Part shown: piece after piece, positions 32,963 through 41,291 of the stretch
Layout of the letters: each line of letters starts with the position of its first letter
Position numbering within the stretch: the first letter of the stretch is position 1
NCBI GenBank assembly: GCA_034667225.1
Contig: JAXDKG010000040.1
Location: 186,001 to 250,000, forward strand
From: DATMER01 sp034667225
GTDB taxonomy: Bacteria; Acidobacteriota; Thermoanaerobaculia; Multivoradales; UBA5704
Direction of reading: 5' to 3'
DNA length: 64,000 nucleotides
Program-made: the position numbers and the translations under genes
The notes under the pieces: model-generated
Told to the model about the DNA's origin: nothing
What the model saw: the letters and a program-made list of their open reading frames with translations, nothing else
Database searches by the model: none

Positions 32963-34321
32963 TCACGGCTCCACCGGGATTCTCGACCAGTCGGGCATGT
33001 CGTTGTTGCCTTCCTGGGTTACCTGCTGCACGTTGCCGCCGGTGACGTCCATGACATAGATCTGCTTACGCCCGCTGCGGCGGGAAACGTAGGCGATCTT
33101 GCGCGCGTCCGGCGAGAAGGTCGGCGCCTCGTTGTCACCCGCCCCGGAGGTCAGGACCCGAGTCGCCAATGTGACCACGTTGGTGACCGCGATCTGGAAG
33201 CGCCCGCCGCGCCGGCTGCTGTAGGCGATCAGGTCCCCCTCGGGGCTCCAGGACGCGCCGTCGTTGTAGTCTCCGTCGTAGGTCAGGCGGCGCTGGTCCG
33301 TCCCCTCGGAGTCCATGACATAGATGTGCGGGTTGCCCCCCCGGCCCGAGGTGAACGCGATCTGGCTGCCGCGCGGGCTCCAGGCCGGGTTCGTGTCGAT
33401 CGCGTTCGAGTGGGTCAGCCGCCGCAAGCTCTTGCCGGTCCGGTCGGTGCTGAAGATCTCCACGTTCCCCTCCACCGAGCGGGCGAAGGCCACGCGGCCG
33501 CCGTCCGGCGAGAAGGTGGGGGTCGTGTTCATCGAGCCGGAGGTCACCACGGGCTGCTTGCGGTTCGTGGCCATGTCGGCGATGTAGATCGACGGCGGGC
33601 CGTTGAAGAAGGAGGTGTAGGCCAGGGCGTCGCCGCTCGGGCTCCAGGCCGGGGACATGGAGGTCGACTGGTGGCCGGTGATCCGGCGCTGGTTCTGGCC
33701 GTCGTAGTCCATGACCCAGATCTCTTTGTGCCCGGAGCGGTCACTGGTGAAGGCGATGCTCGACATCGAGATCCCGGGCCTGCCGACCAGGTAGCGGATG
33801 ACCTCGTCGGCGAAGGTGTGGCCGATGCGGCGCGACACGGTGACACTGCCGCGGTAGCGCTTGGCCAGGATGGGCTGGGCGCTGGCGATGTCGAACAGCC
33901 GGCCCTCGAAGACGATCCTGTCCCCCTCGGCGCGGATGTCGCCGAGAAGCAGGGTCTCGGCGCCCAGGGCGCGGAACGGCTCCACGTCGCGCTGCATGTT
34001 GCCGCTCCAGGTGACAGCCCCGATCCGGTCAGGGCCGATGATCTCGAAGTAGCCCGAGCTCTCCAGGTCCCGGCGCACGGTCTGTTCCATCTCGCGGGCG
34101 GCCGCCGCCGCCGGCCCGGAGAGGGCCTGGGTTCCGCGGAACGGCGGGATCGCCAGCTTCATCGGCGGCCGCTGGCCGCGGTTCAGCTCCAGGGTGACCT
34201 GGGGATCCTGTTCAGGTGCAGTTGCAGGAGGAGGCTCCTGAGCGAAGATCAGCGGCAGGGAGAGGCCTGCCACGAAGAGGACGGCGGAGGCGGTCAGGGC
34301 CAGGGCTTTCGATCTCATCAT
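32963..34321 (-). CDS. tolB: Tol-Pal beta-propeller protein TolB
   Basis: 452 residues. Two adjacent ATGs (34321 and 34318); the second sits better relative to AGGGGA. Signal peptide (LTASAVLFVAGLSLPLIFA), N-terminal TolB domain (residues ~50-190) and a six-bladed WD40-like propeller with PD40 repeats (SPAWSPSGDALAY, PTFSPDGGRVAF, NPAWSPRGSQIAF, ASWSPEGDLIAY, PTFSPDARKIAY). A periplasmic partner of Pal and TolA. Its position between tolA and pal is canonical. Confidence 0.96.
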   Translation of the reverse strand: MMRSKALALTASAVLFVAGLSLPLIFAQEPPPATAPEQDPQVTLELNRGQRPPMKLAIPPFRGTQALSGPAAAAAREMEQTVRRDLESSGYFEIIGPDRIGAVTWSGNMQRDVEPFRALGAETLLLGDIRAEGDRIVFEGRLFDIASAQPILAKRYRGSVTVSRRIGHTFADEVIRYLVGRPGISMSSIAFTSDRSGHKEIWVMDYDGQNQRRITGHQSTSMSPAWSPSGDALAYTSFFNGPPSIYIADMATNRKQPVVTSGSMNTTPTFSPDGGRVAFARSVEGNVEIFSTDRTGKSLRRLTHSNAIDTNPAWSPRGSQIAFTSGRGGNPHIYVMDSEGTDQRRLTYDGDYNDGASWSPEGDLIAYSSRRGGRFQIAVTNVVTLATRVLTSGAGDNEAPTFSPDARKIAYVSRRSGRKQIYVMDVTGGNVQQVTQEGNNDMPDWSRIPVEP

Positions 34322-34343
34322 TCCCCTAGAGTCATCGGATGGT

Positions 34344-35186
34344 TTAGCGGACGATCAGGTGAACGCCGAGGTCCTCGTGCTTGTAGGCCCTCGGCAGAGG
34401 AGGAAACGGAGCAGCGTTCTGCACGGCGCGGAGGGCTGCCAGGTCGAACGAATTGTACCCGGAAGACTGCTCGACCTGCAGTTCGGCCATGCTGCCGTCG
34501 CGGCCGATGCGGAAGAAGATCACCGCCTTGATGCCGCTGCCCATGGACGGGCGCTCCCACTTGTCGTCGATGAGCGACAGCATCCGGTCCAGGTAGTAGG
34601 CGTAGGTGAAGTCCGGATTGTCGAGGCCGCCCACCTCGGAGCCGAAGGCGGTGGTGCCGAGCGGGTTGCCCTGGGGGCCGCCCCGCCGGCCGAGCTGGTC
34701 GCCCGTTTCTCCCGGAGCGGTGCCGGACTTCCCTTCCTCGGTCTTGCCCGACCCTCCCTTGACTGATGGATCGGCGGTCGGGCGCGCCGTCTCGCGGGCG
34801 GGCTCGGGCTTCGGCTTGGGGTCCTCCGGCTTCTTTTTCTTGTCGCTCGCCGGATCGGAGAGAGAGGGCACGTCGTCCGCGGGCTCCGGCTTCGGGGGAG
34901 CGGCTTCGGCTTTCGGCTCTTCGGGGGCCGGGGTCTCGGCCGGTGGAGCGGGAGGCGCCTTGCGCCGTGGCGGAGCGGGACGGCGGACGCCCAGGGCCTG
35001 CGCCGGGATGATCTGCACCGGCACGAATTCCAGGGGCGGCGGGGGAGTCTTGAGGCGGGGCGCCAGCAGGACCACGACGAGCAGGAGGGCGTGCAGCGCC
35101 AGGGCGGCCAGGAAGCTCCTTGCCTGGGCATTGCGTCCATGCCTCCTGGAGCGGTCGGCCAGGACTCCGTTCACCTCGCGGCTCAC
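34344..35186 (-). CDS. TolA/TonB-type energy transducer
   Basis: 280 residues, GTG start with AAGGAG just upstream, inside the end of tolR. A short cytoplasmic N-terminus is followed by one membrane helix (FLAALALHALLLVVVLLAP). A Pro/Lys/Glu-rich periplasmic rod covers ~50-150 and a Gly-rich stretch follows. The C-terminal TonB/TolA domain begins near DFTYAYYLDRMLSLIDDKW and contains VIFFRIGRDGSMAELQVEQSSGYNSFDLAALRAV. Position in the operon argues for the TolA role: linking TolQR to TolB-Pal. Confidence 0.9.
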   Translation of the reverse strand: MSREVNGVLADRSRRHGRNAQARSFLAALALHALLLVVVLLAPRLKTPPPPLEFVPVQIIPAQALGVRRPAPPRRKAPPAPPAETPAPEEPKAEAAPPKPEPADDVPSLSDPASDKKKKPEDPKPKPEPARETARPTADPSVKGGSGKTEEGKSGTAPGETGDQLGRRGGPQGNPLGTTAFGSEVGGLDNPDFTYAYYLDRMLSLIDDKWERPSMGSGIKAVIFFRIGRDGSMAELQVEQSSGYNSFDLAALRAVQNAAPFPPLPRAYKHEDLGVHLIVR

Positions 35187-35187
35187 G

Positions 35188-35640
35188 TCAGCTCCTTCCC
35201 TCCGCGGGCGGGCGCTCCGTGATCATCCCCACGCGGACGATCCCGCCGCGATGGAGGATGTCGAGCACCTCGATGACCTTGCCATATGGCACTTCGCGAT
35301 CCCCCTTGAGGAAGACGCTCTCGTCCCCCCTGGCCTTGAGCTGGTCGCTGACGCGCTCCACGAGGTCCTCGGTCGCGACCTGGCTCTCTTGAAGATAGAC
35401 GTTGCCTTCCCGGTCAATGGAAACCACGAGCGGGTCCTCGACCCGCATGGGCAGGTTCGTGGCGTCGGCGCGCGGGAGGGCCACCTCGACCCCCTGGTGG
35501 AGCATGGGTGCCGCGATCATGAAGATGATGAGGAGCACCAGCATCACGTCCACCAGGGGAGTGACGTTGATGTCCGCCAGCACCGGATCGTCGTCATCTC
35601 CGCCAATCCCTCCACCACCCCCGCCAATATTGAAGGCCAT
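35188..35640 (-). CDS. tolR: ExbD/TolR biopolymer transport protein
   Basis: 150 residues. N-terminal Gly-rich tail, then DINVTPLVDVMLVLLIIFMI, the single membrane helix with the essential Asp of the proton channel, and a periplasmic ExbD/TolR domain ending DILHRGGIVRVGMITE. Works with TolQ as a proton-driven motor. The stop lies one base from the tolA start. Confidence 0.95.
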   Translation of the reverse strand: MAFNIGGGGGGIGGDDDDPVLADINVTPLVDVMLVLLIIFMIAAPMLHQGVEVALPRADATNLPMRVEDPLVVSIDREGNVYLQESQVATEDLVERVSDQLKARGDESVFLKGDREVPYGKVIEVLDILHRGGIVRVGMITERPPAEGRS

Positions 35641-35652
35641 GCCGTCCTCCTC

Positions 35653-36372
35653 CTAGGTGAAGTTCCGCTCGGCCAGGTTGAGGAACTCCAGGATGAAGTC
35701 CTCCAGCCGTCCGCGGAGCACGCGCACCCGGTGCGAGAAGTAGTTGTAGCCGATCAGGGCGGGGATGGCGGCGGCCAGTCCCGCGGCGGTGTTGATGAGT
35801 GCCTCGGCGATGCCGGGGGCCACGGCCACGATGGAGGTCGAGCCGGTGAGGCCGATGTCGCCGAAGGCGCTCATGATGCCCCAGACCGTGCCGAAGAGGC
35901 CGATGAACGGGGTGGCGGCGGCGGTGGTGGCGAGGAACGTGGTCCAGGCCGCGATGTTCTGCAGCTCCACATGGGCGGAGCGGCCGAGGGTGCGCTGCAG
36001 CGCCGGGATCGAGGTGATGCGGTAGACCTTGCGGTCGCCCTCGGGGGACTGGGCCTTGATCTGGCTGTCGATCTCGGCGTAGCCGGCCTGGAAGATGCCC
36101 ACGAGAGGGGAGGCGCGGAGCTTGCCCGCCTGGGCATTGACCTCGCTGAAGCGCTGGCTGCGGTGGAAGGCCTCCAGGAACTTCTCGCTCTGCTGGTCGG
36201 CGCGGCGGAGCTGGACCAGCTTGCCGATCATGACGGCCCAGGAGCCGAGGGAGAACAGGATGAGGACGGCGAGGACGAACTTCGCCATCGGCCCGGCTTC
36301 CCAGAAGCGGTCGAGCAGGCTCGGGCCCTGCGCGGGGCCGAGCTGAAAAAGCATAAATGCGATCGAACCCAT
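35653..36372 (-). CDS. tolQ: MotA/TolQ/ExbB proton channel protein
   Basis: 239 residues from ATG 36372 (AAGGAAGAGAG upstream; longer reading to 36534 rejected). First helix KFVLAVLILFSLGSWAVMIG, cytoplasmic loop, then the conserved pair of helices TPFIGLFGTVWGIMSAF and PGIAEALINTAAGLAAAIPALIGYN. Inner-membrane part of the Tol motor. Fourteen bases after the LOG gene. Confidence 0.95.
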   Translation of the reverse strand: MGSIAFMLFQLGPAQGPSLLDRFWEAGPMAKFVLAVLILFSLGSWAVMIGKLVQLRRADQQSEKFLEAFHRSQRFSEVNAQAGKLRASPLVGIFQAGYAEIDSQIKAQSPEGDRKVYRITSIPALQRTLGRSAHVELQNIAAWTTFLATTAAATPFIGLFGTVWGIMSAFGDIGLTGSTSIVAVAPGIAEALINTAAGLAAAIPALIGYNYFSHRVRVLRGRLEDFILEFLNLAERNFT

Positions 36373-36385
36373 CACTCTCTCTTCC

Positions 36386-37219
36386 TTATACGGAGCCGAG
36401 CGGCTCGTTGTCCACCGCCGCCGGCTCCTCGGCGACCGGGGGCAGGATGACCTTGTGGCGGCGGAGGAAATCGTCCCGGGCCGCCTCGACGACCGCGAGG
36501 GCCTCGTCCAGGGTATCCACCCAGACGGCCGCATCGAGATCCGGGGGAGAGGCGTAGCCGCGGGCGATGATCTCGTGCTCGATGAAGCTGCGCAGGCCGC
36601 GCCACATGGGTCCGACGAAGATCAGGGGCCGGTCCTTGAGCATCTTCACCTGGAGGAGCTGGAACACCATCAGGGCCTCCAGGGTGGTGCCGATGCCGCC
36701 GTCCACGACGAGATAGGCGTGGGAGAGCCGGATGAACTGGTGGAGCCGGGAGAAGAACGTGCTGTGCTGGGCGACCTCGTCCAGGAACGGATTGGGCTGC
36801 TCCTCCATGGGGAGGAGGATGGTGAGGCCGAACGACCGCGTCTTGTAGCGGTAGGCGCCGGCACGGGCCCCTTCGTTGGCGGCGCGCATGAGGCCGGGTC
36901 CGCCGCCGGTGACGATGTCGCACCCCATGAAGGAGAGGCGGCGGGCGAGCTCCTTGACCGCGGAGTACATGGCGTCGCTCTCCTGGATGCGGCTCGATCC
37001 GAAGATGGCGACGCGGAAGTAACGGCGCTCCATGGGGGCCTTGCGGTCGAGCCAGTTGATGATACGGTAGGCCGCGAGGATGCTGCGGTCGAACGCGCGC
37101 AGGGCGTAGGTCCGGCCCTTCCGGCGCCACCGTTGGGCCGGAGTCTCACCCTGGGGGGCGGCCGGCTGGGGGTAGGCGAGGGGACGGCGCTGAGGCGGAG
37201 TCTTGGCAGTCGGCGGCAT
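36386..37219 (-). CDS. LOG-family (TIGR00730) Rossmann-fold nucleotide-binding protein
   Basis: 277 residues. Core domain after an ~80-residue basic/Pro-rich extension: VAIFGSSRIQESDAMY, then GGGPGLMRAANEGARAGA and DGGIGTTLEALMVFQLL. The LOG signature is normally PGGxGTxxE; here the first Pro is Asp. Family members are nucleotide 5'-monophosphate phosphoribohydrolases (cytokinin-type) or related pyrimidine nucleotidases. The link with the downstream tol genes may be only co-transcription. Confidence 0.88.
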   Translation of the reverse strand: MPPTAKTPPQRRPLAYPQPAAPQGETPAQRWRRKGRTYALRAFDRSILAAYRIINWLDRKAPMERRYFRVAIFGSSRIQESDAMYSAVKELARRLSFMGCDIVTGGGPGLMRAANEGARAGAYRYKTRSFGLTILLPMEEQPNPFLDEVAQHSTFFSRLHQFIRLSHAYLVVDGGIGTTLEALMVFQLLQVKMLKDRPLIFVGPMWRGLRSFIEHEIIARGYASPPDLDAAVWVDTLDEALAVVEAARDDFLRRHKVILPPVAEEPAAVDNEPLGSV

Positions 37220-37238
37220 CAGGTGCTCAGAGAGGGGC

Positions 37239-37520
37239 TCAGCGGGACGGGATCCAGATCTTCTGCGCCGCCACGATTTCGGCGCCTCCGGGGAGGGTCA
37301 GGGGGTTGGGGGAGTTGGTGAAGAAGCCGATCCCCTTGTAGCTGGTGAGATAGTCGTGCCCGCCGGACAGGTACCCGCCCTGGGCGGAGATCACCAGGGG
37401 ATCCGCGCTCCGCGCCAGGATCCTGAGGAAATCGTCCGGCTCCACCCGCACGATCGCGCCCGAAGCCTTGATGGCCTGGGCAATCTGCTCTGCCACAACC
37501 GCCGCCCCTTCTACACCCAT
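37239..37520 (-). CDS. Conserved small protein of unknown function (93 aa)
   Basis: AAAAGGAG lies ten bases before the ATG, and the gene ends twenty bases before the LOG gene, so it probably leads the tol operon. The protein is an alpha/beta-looking small domain with VRVEPDDFLRILARSADPLV and the segment YLTSYKGIGFFTNS, then a C-terminal IVAAQKIWIP. Similar small proteins exist in many genomes from memory, but I know no function. Confidence 0.75.
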   Translation of the reverse strand: MGVEGAAVVAEQIAQAIKASGAIVRVEPDDFLRILARSADPLVISAQGGYLSGGHDYLTSYKGIGFFTNSPNPLTLPGGAEIVAAQKIWIPSR

Positions 37521-37628
37521 CGCCCCATTCTCCTTTTCATCCGCGGCCCCGATACTGGGCCGTCCCGGGTATCTTATTGGATTTGTTGGATGAGTGCAGG
37601 TGGTCGGCGTCCTGCTAGACTAACCGCC

Positions 37629-38051
37629 ATGGTGACCCGAAAAGTCGAGCTGACCGAAGAACAGAACGAGACGCTCGAGCAGATCGCCGCTTCCCAGGGC
37701 CGGTCCGTCGCGGACCTGATCCGGACCGGCGTCGACGTGCTGCTCAAGGACGTGACCAGGAGCGGCTCCGGGCGGGCACCAAGCCTTTCCCAGAGAGAGT
37801 CCGAGCTCCTGCTCGGCATCAACCGGGGTCTGCCCGGCGACCAGGAGGAGCGATACCGGGAGCTCATGAGCCGGCGCCGGACCGGCAGCCTGGCTGCCGA
37901 GGAGCACCAGGAGCTTCTGCGGCTGACTGCCGAGGCGGAGCGGTTGCAGGCCGAGCGCATCGAACGTCTTGCCGAGCTTGCCCGTCTCCGGGCCAAGCCG
38001 CTTTCCGCCTTGATGGAGGAGCTGGGGGTCCGGCCCTCTCCAAATGCCTGA
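37629..38051 (+). CDS. Ribbon-helix-helix-like small protein (140 aa)
   Basis: The N-terminus MVTRKVELTEEQNETLEQIA with AASQGRSVADLIRTGVDVLL resembles a CopG/Arc RHH domain. The remaining ~90 residues are a Glu/Leu/Arg-rich helical region (LLLGINRGLPGDQEERYREL). The start ATG has no clear ribosome site. It overlaps the HNH gene by eight bases, a pairing that suggests an antitoxin- or accessory-like role. Confidence 0.7.
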   Translation: MVTRKVELTEEQNETLEQIAASQGRSVADLIRTGVDVLLKDVTRSGSGRAPSLSQRESELLLGINRGLPGDQEERYRELMSRRRTGSLAAEEHQELLRLTAEAERLQAERIERLAELARLRAKPLSALMEELGVRPSPNA

Positions 38052-38487
38052 GGGCCGCCGTGGGGGTGAGCAGCGGGAGGCGGTCCGGTCCCGTGCAAAG
38101 GGGATCTGCGAGTACTGCCAAAGCCAGGAGCGCTTCGCGACCCAGTCTTTTTCCGTTGAGCATGTCCTGCCCCGTCAGGCCGGTGGCGGCGAGGACCCGG
38201 ACAATCTCGCGTTCGCCTGTCAGGGCTGCAACAATCACAAGTACATCAGGACCGGCGCGATCGATCCTGTGAGCGGTAAGACCGTCCCGCTCTTCCATCC
38301 CAGGCATGACAGGTGGAACCGCCACTTCATCTGGAGCCATGACTTCACCCGCGTCGTCGGCCTAACTCCGGAAGGGCGCGCTACCGTCGAGGCGCTTCAG
38401 CTCAACCGGCCTGGGCTCATCAACTTGCGGCGGGCTCTCTTCCGATGCGGCGAGCACCCGCCCGAGGATTCTGCCGACCCGGGCTAG
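38044..38487 (+). CDS. HNH endonuclease
   Basis: 147 residues. Zinc/HNH core: ICEYCQSQ, then SVEHVLPRQAGG, LAFACQGCNNHK (two CxxC pairs plus the His-containing beta-beta-alpha metal finger). The C-terminal part NRHFIWSHDFTRVVGLTPEGR is typical of small stand-alone HNH proteins. Overlap with the RHH-like gene implies coupled expression. Target unknown. Confidence 0.88.
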   Translation: MPEGRRGGEQREAVRSRAKGICEYCQSQERFATQSFSVEHVLPRQAGGGEDPDNLAFACQGCNNHKYIRTGAIDPVSGKTVPLFHPRHDRWNRHFIWSHDFTRVVGLTPEGRATVEALQLNRPGLINLRRALFRCGEHPPEDSADPG

Positions 38488-38548
38488 GGCTCATTCGATC
38501 GGGCGTTCCCCGTCCGTGCAACGTTCCCGTGCCTTCCCCAACGATCTG

Positions 38549-38800
38549 ACCCGCGGGTTGATTCATTTCACCCGCGGGTTCAGCCTCCCAACCCATGGGT
38601 TGAACGTTGCAACCCGGCTCCACAATGTTTCAACCGGCGGGTTTAGTGTTGCTACCCGCCGGTTGAACGTATCAACCCGCGGGTTGAATCGTTCCAGCCG
38701 GTTCCCGAATGAATCGGGAGGGTTCGCGAATGTTTCCACCCGGCGGTTTTCCGCCTCCACCCGCGGGTTGAATGTTGCCGGTCGCGGGTTTTGTGGCCCG
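38549..38800. repeat. Array of twelve exact 21-bp units with a palindromic core
   Basis: The core ACCCGCGGGT (consensus AACCCGCGGGTT) starts at 38549, 38570, 38591, 38612, 38633, 38654, 38675, 38696, 38717, 38738, 38759 and 38780: exactly 21 bp apart each time. Units 1, 2, 7 and 11 have the perfect core; units 8, 9 and 12 are degenerate. The 11-bp linkers vary around GTTGAACGTTKC. The array fills most of the 338-bp gap between the HNH gene and the exporter, and ends ~25 bp before the exporter ATG. Twenty-one bp is two helical turns, so the sites face the same way. Confidence 0.9.
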
Positions 38801-38825
38801 CGGACACGGTAGAATGCTTCACCGG

Positions 38826-39740
38826 ATGTCCACTGCCAATCCCGAGCCGGGTCGCTCGCGCACCGGGGCGATCCTGGCGGCGCTTTTCGCGGTCGTAGTG
38901 TGGGGCGCCTCGTTCATCGCGACCAAGATCGCGGTGGGGGAGGTTGCTCCGCTCACGGTCGTGTGGCTGCGCTTCGGCATGGGTGTGGCGGTCATGGGTG
39001 TGGTGGTGCTCGCCCGCCGGCAGCTCTCCCTGCCCATGGCCGGGGACCTTGCCTATTTTGCCCTGCTCGGCTTCCTCGGGATCGCCTTCCACCAGTGGCT
39101 CCAGTCCAACGGGCTGGTGACCTCCCAGGCGAGCACGACGTCCTGGATCGTGGCCTCGACCCCGATCTTCATGGCCCTCCTGGGCTGGATGGTGCTGGGA
39201 GAGGGAGTGGGGACGCTGGCTGCCCTCGGGATCGGGGTGGCGGCGTTCGGAGTGCTGGTGGTGGCCACGCGCGGCAATCTCTCTTCGCTGGCGGCAGGCC
39301 GGCTCGGCGCTCCGGGGGACTGGCTGATCGTCGCCAGCGCTCCCAACTGGGCGGTCTTCTCGGTGCTCTCCCGGCGGGGGCTCAAGCGCTACCCCTCGGC
39401 GGGCATGATGTTCTGGGTCATGACGTTCGGCTGGCTGCTGAGCAGTTTCCTTTTTTTGACCGGTCCGGGGATCGCGGACGTCTCGCGGTTGTCCTCCCGC
39501 GGCTGGATGGCCGTGGTCTTCCTCGGCGTCTTCTGCTCGGGGCTGGCGTACGTCTTCTGGTACGACGCGCTCAGCCGGCTGCCCTCCTCGCAGGTGGGGA
39601 CCTTCCTCTACATCGAGCCGCTGGTCACGGTCGCGATCGCCGCCTCAATGCTCGGCGAGAAGCTGACCGTCCCCACCCTGGCGGGCGGCCTCGCGATCCT
39701 GGTGGGAGTATGGATGGTGAGCTTGCGGAGCCCGTCATGA
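38826..39740 (+). CDS. EamA/DMT-family exporter
   Basis: 304 residues from ATG 38826 (ATG 38814 also possible). Ten predicted transmembrane helices in two EamA halves: VVVWGASFIATKIA and LRFGMGV in the first, PNWAVFSVLSRRGLKRYP and YVFWYDALSRLPSSQVGTFLYIEPL in the second. Family members export amino acids or metabolites. The stop overlaps the next start (ATGA), so it probably exports or imports something linked to the fusion enzyme. Confidence 0.92.
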   Translation: MSTANPEPGRSRTGAILAALFAVVVWGASFIATKIAVGEVAPLTVVWLRFGMGVAVMGVVVLARRQLSLPMAGDLAYFALLGFLGIAFHQWLQSNGLVTSQASTTSWIVASTPIFMALLGWMVLGEGVGTLAALGIGVAAFGVLVVATRGNLSSLAAGRLGAPGDWLIVASAPNWAVFSVLSRRGLKRYPSAGMMFWVMTFGWLLSSFLFLTGPGIADVSRLSSRGWMAVVFLGVFCSGLAYVFWYDALSRLPSSQVGTFLYIEPLVTVAIAASMLGEKLTVPTLAGGLAILVGVWMVSLRSPS

Positions 39741-41281
39741 CCGCCCGGTTCAAAATCGCCAGCGAGGCGTCCGAGCTCGAGCAGATCCACCGGCTCGTCC
39801 ATGCGACGTTCGCCGAGGAGATCCCGCAGCATCCCCGCAATGCCGAGGGGATCCTCGTGGACAGGTTCCACGACCAGAACACCTACGTGATCGCCCTCGA
39901 CGGCGACCGGGTGGTCGGCATGCTCGCGGTGCGAACGGACCGCCCGTTCTCGCTCGACACGAAGGTCCCGAACCTCGACAGCCACCTTCCCGAAGGCCGG
40001 TCCGTGTGCGAGGTCCGGCTCCTCGCCGTCAGGAGCGAGAACCGGCGGGGGACCGTGTTCCGCGGGCTGATGCGCCTCGTGACGCAGCACTGCCTGAGCC
40101 TGGGTTTCGACACGGCCGTGATCTCCGGGACGGTCCGTCAGCTCAAGCTGTATGGCCACATGGGCTTCAAGCCGTTCGGCCCTCTGGTGGGCACGCCGGA
40201 GGCGCAGTACCAGCCGATGTACCTGACGCTCGAGGACGCGCGGGAGCGCTGGCGTGCCTTCGAGCCCGAAAGGGTGCGGCTCCTGCCCGGTCCGGTGAGC
40301 CTTCATCCGGGCGTCCGGCGGGCTCTCGCGGGGCCATCCATCCCGCACCGCTGCGGCGAGTTCGCCGGGATGCTGCGCGAGGTGAAGGCGCGGTTGCGCG
40401 AGCTGGCCGGAGCTGAGCGGGTCACTCTGCTCTTCGGCAGCGGCACTCTCGCGAACGACGCCGTGGCGGCGCAGATCTCGCGGGAGGGTGGGGCGGGCAT
40501 CGTCCTCGTCAACGGCGAGTTCGGCGAACGGCTGTGCGACCATGCCCGCCGCTTCGGGCTCGCTCATTCGGTGCTGCGGACGGAGTGGGGGAGCGTGTTC
40601 GACTATGAACGCGTGGCGCAGTCGGAATGCGACTGGGTCTGGGCCGTCCACTGCGAGACATCGACCGGGGTCCTCAACGACCTCGGCACGCTGAAGGACA
40701 TCTGCCGGCGGCACGGCAAGCGGCTGTACCTGGACTGCATCAGCTCGATCGGCACGGTGCCGGTGAACCTTTCCGGCGTCCGCCTCGCCTCGGGCGTCAG
40801 CGGCAAGGGCCTCGGATCTTTTGCAGGGGTCTCGATGGTGTTCCACGACCACGAGATCGCGCCTGCGACGGACCTGCCCAGGTACCTGGACCTTGGCTGC
40901 TACGGGCAGGAGGACGAGGTCCCGTACACGTTCAACTCGAACCTGGTCGCCGCTTTGCGAGCGGCGCTCGGCCGCCAATGTTTCGAGGAGAGGTTCGCCC
41001 AGATCGCGAGCCTGGCGTCGTGGCTCCGCGCCTCTCTGCGGGACCATGGCTTGACCATCCTGGCTCCGGACGCCCACGCCTCGCCGGCGGTCACGACGAT
41101 CACGCTCCCGCCGGAGGTGCAGTCGTGCCGGGTCGGCAGCGCTCTGGAGGAATGGGGATACGAGCTCAGCTACTCCAGCTCCTACCTCCGCGAGCGGAAC
41201 TGGATCCAGATCTGCCTCATGGGAGAGCACGGGCGCGAAGAGCTCGCGTCCCTGCCCCGCCTGCTGGTAGGCGCGCTATGA
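39737..41281 (+). CDS. Fusion of GNAT-fold acyltransferase and class V aminotransferase
   Basis: 514 residues. Residues ~1-165 are a GNAT domain with a FeeM/LuxI-like layout: IHRLVHATFAEEI, then DQNTYVIALDGDRVVGMLAV and a conserved-looking CEVRLLAV. Residues ~183-514 are a fold-type I, class V PLP enzyme like alanine/serine-glyoxylate or 2-aminoethylphosphonate transaminases (LLPGPVSLHPGV, HCETSTG at 305-311, Asp333 in YLDCISSIG, Schiff-base Lys357 in SGVSGKGLGS). Both active sites look intact. The likely chemistry is making an amino compound by transamination and acylating it, or the reverse; substrates unknown. Translationally coupled to the EamA exporter. Confidence 0.85.
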   Translation: MTARFKIASEASELEQIHRLVHATFAEEIPQHPRNAEGILVDRFHDQNTYVIALDGDRVVGMLAVRTDRPFSLDTKVPNLDSHLPEGRSVCEVRLLAVRSENRRGTVFRGLMRLVTQHCLSLGFDTAVISGTVRQLKLYGHMGFKPFGPLVGTPEAQYQPMYLTLEDARERWRAFEPERVRLLPGPVSLHPGVRRALAGPSIPHRCGEFAGMLREVKARLRELAGAERVTLLFGSGTLANDAVAAQISREGGAGIVLVNGEFGERLCDHARRFGLAHSVLRTEWGSVFDYERVAQSECDWVWAVHCETSTGVLNDLGTLKDICRRHGKRLYLDCISSIGTVPVNLSGVRLASGVSGKGLGSFAGVSMVFHDHEIAPATDLPRYLDLGCYGQEDEVPYTFNSNLVAALRAALGRQCFEERFAQIASLASWLRASLRDHGLTILAPDAHASPAVTTITLPPEVQSCRVGSALEEWGYELSYSSSYLRERNWIQICLMGEHGREELASLPRLLVGAL

Positions 41282-41291
41282 TGGAGGCAGT

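Noticed and set aside
34606..36450. Plus-strand frame of 614 codons opposite tolA, tolR and tolQ
   Set aside because: Shadow of three genes with clear Tol-system motifs.
38549..38800. CRISPR array
   Set aside because: Unit length of 21 bp with ~11-bp partly conserved linkers is far too short for repeat plus spacer, and no cas genes are nearby.
38516..38812. 98-codon frame with heptapeptide repeats across the 21-bp array
   Set aside because: Any 21-bp repeat yields open heptad frames. The opposite strand also reads open, there is no ribosome site, and degenerate units are not biased to silent changes as far as I can see.
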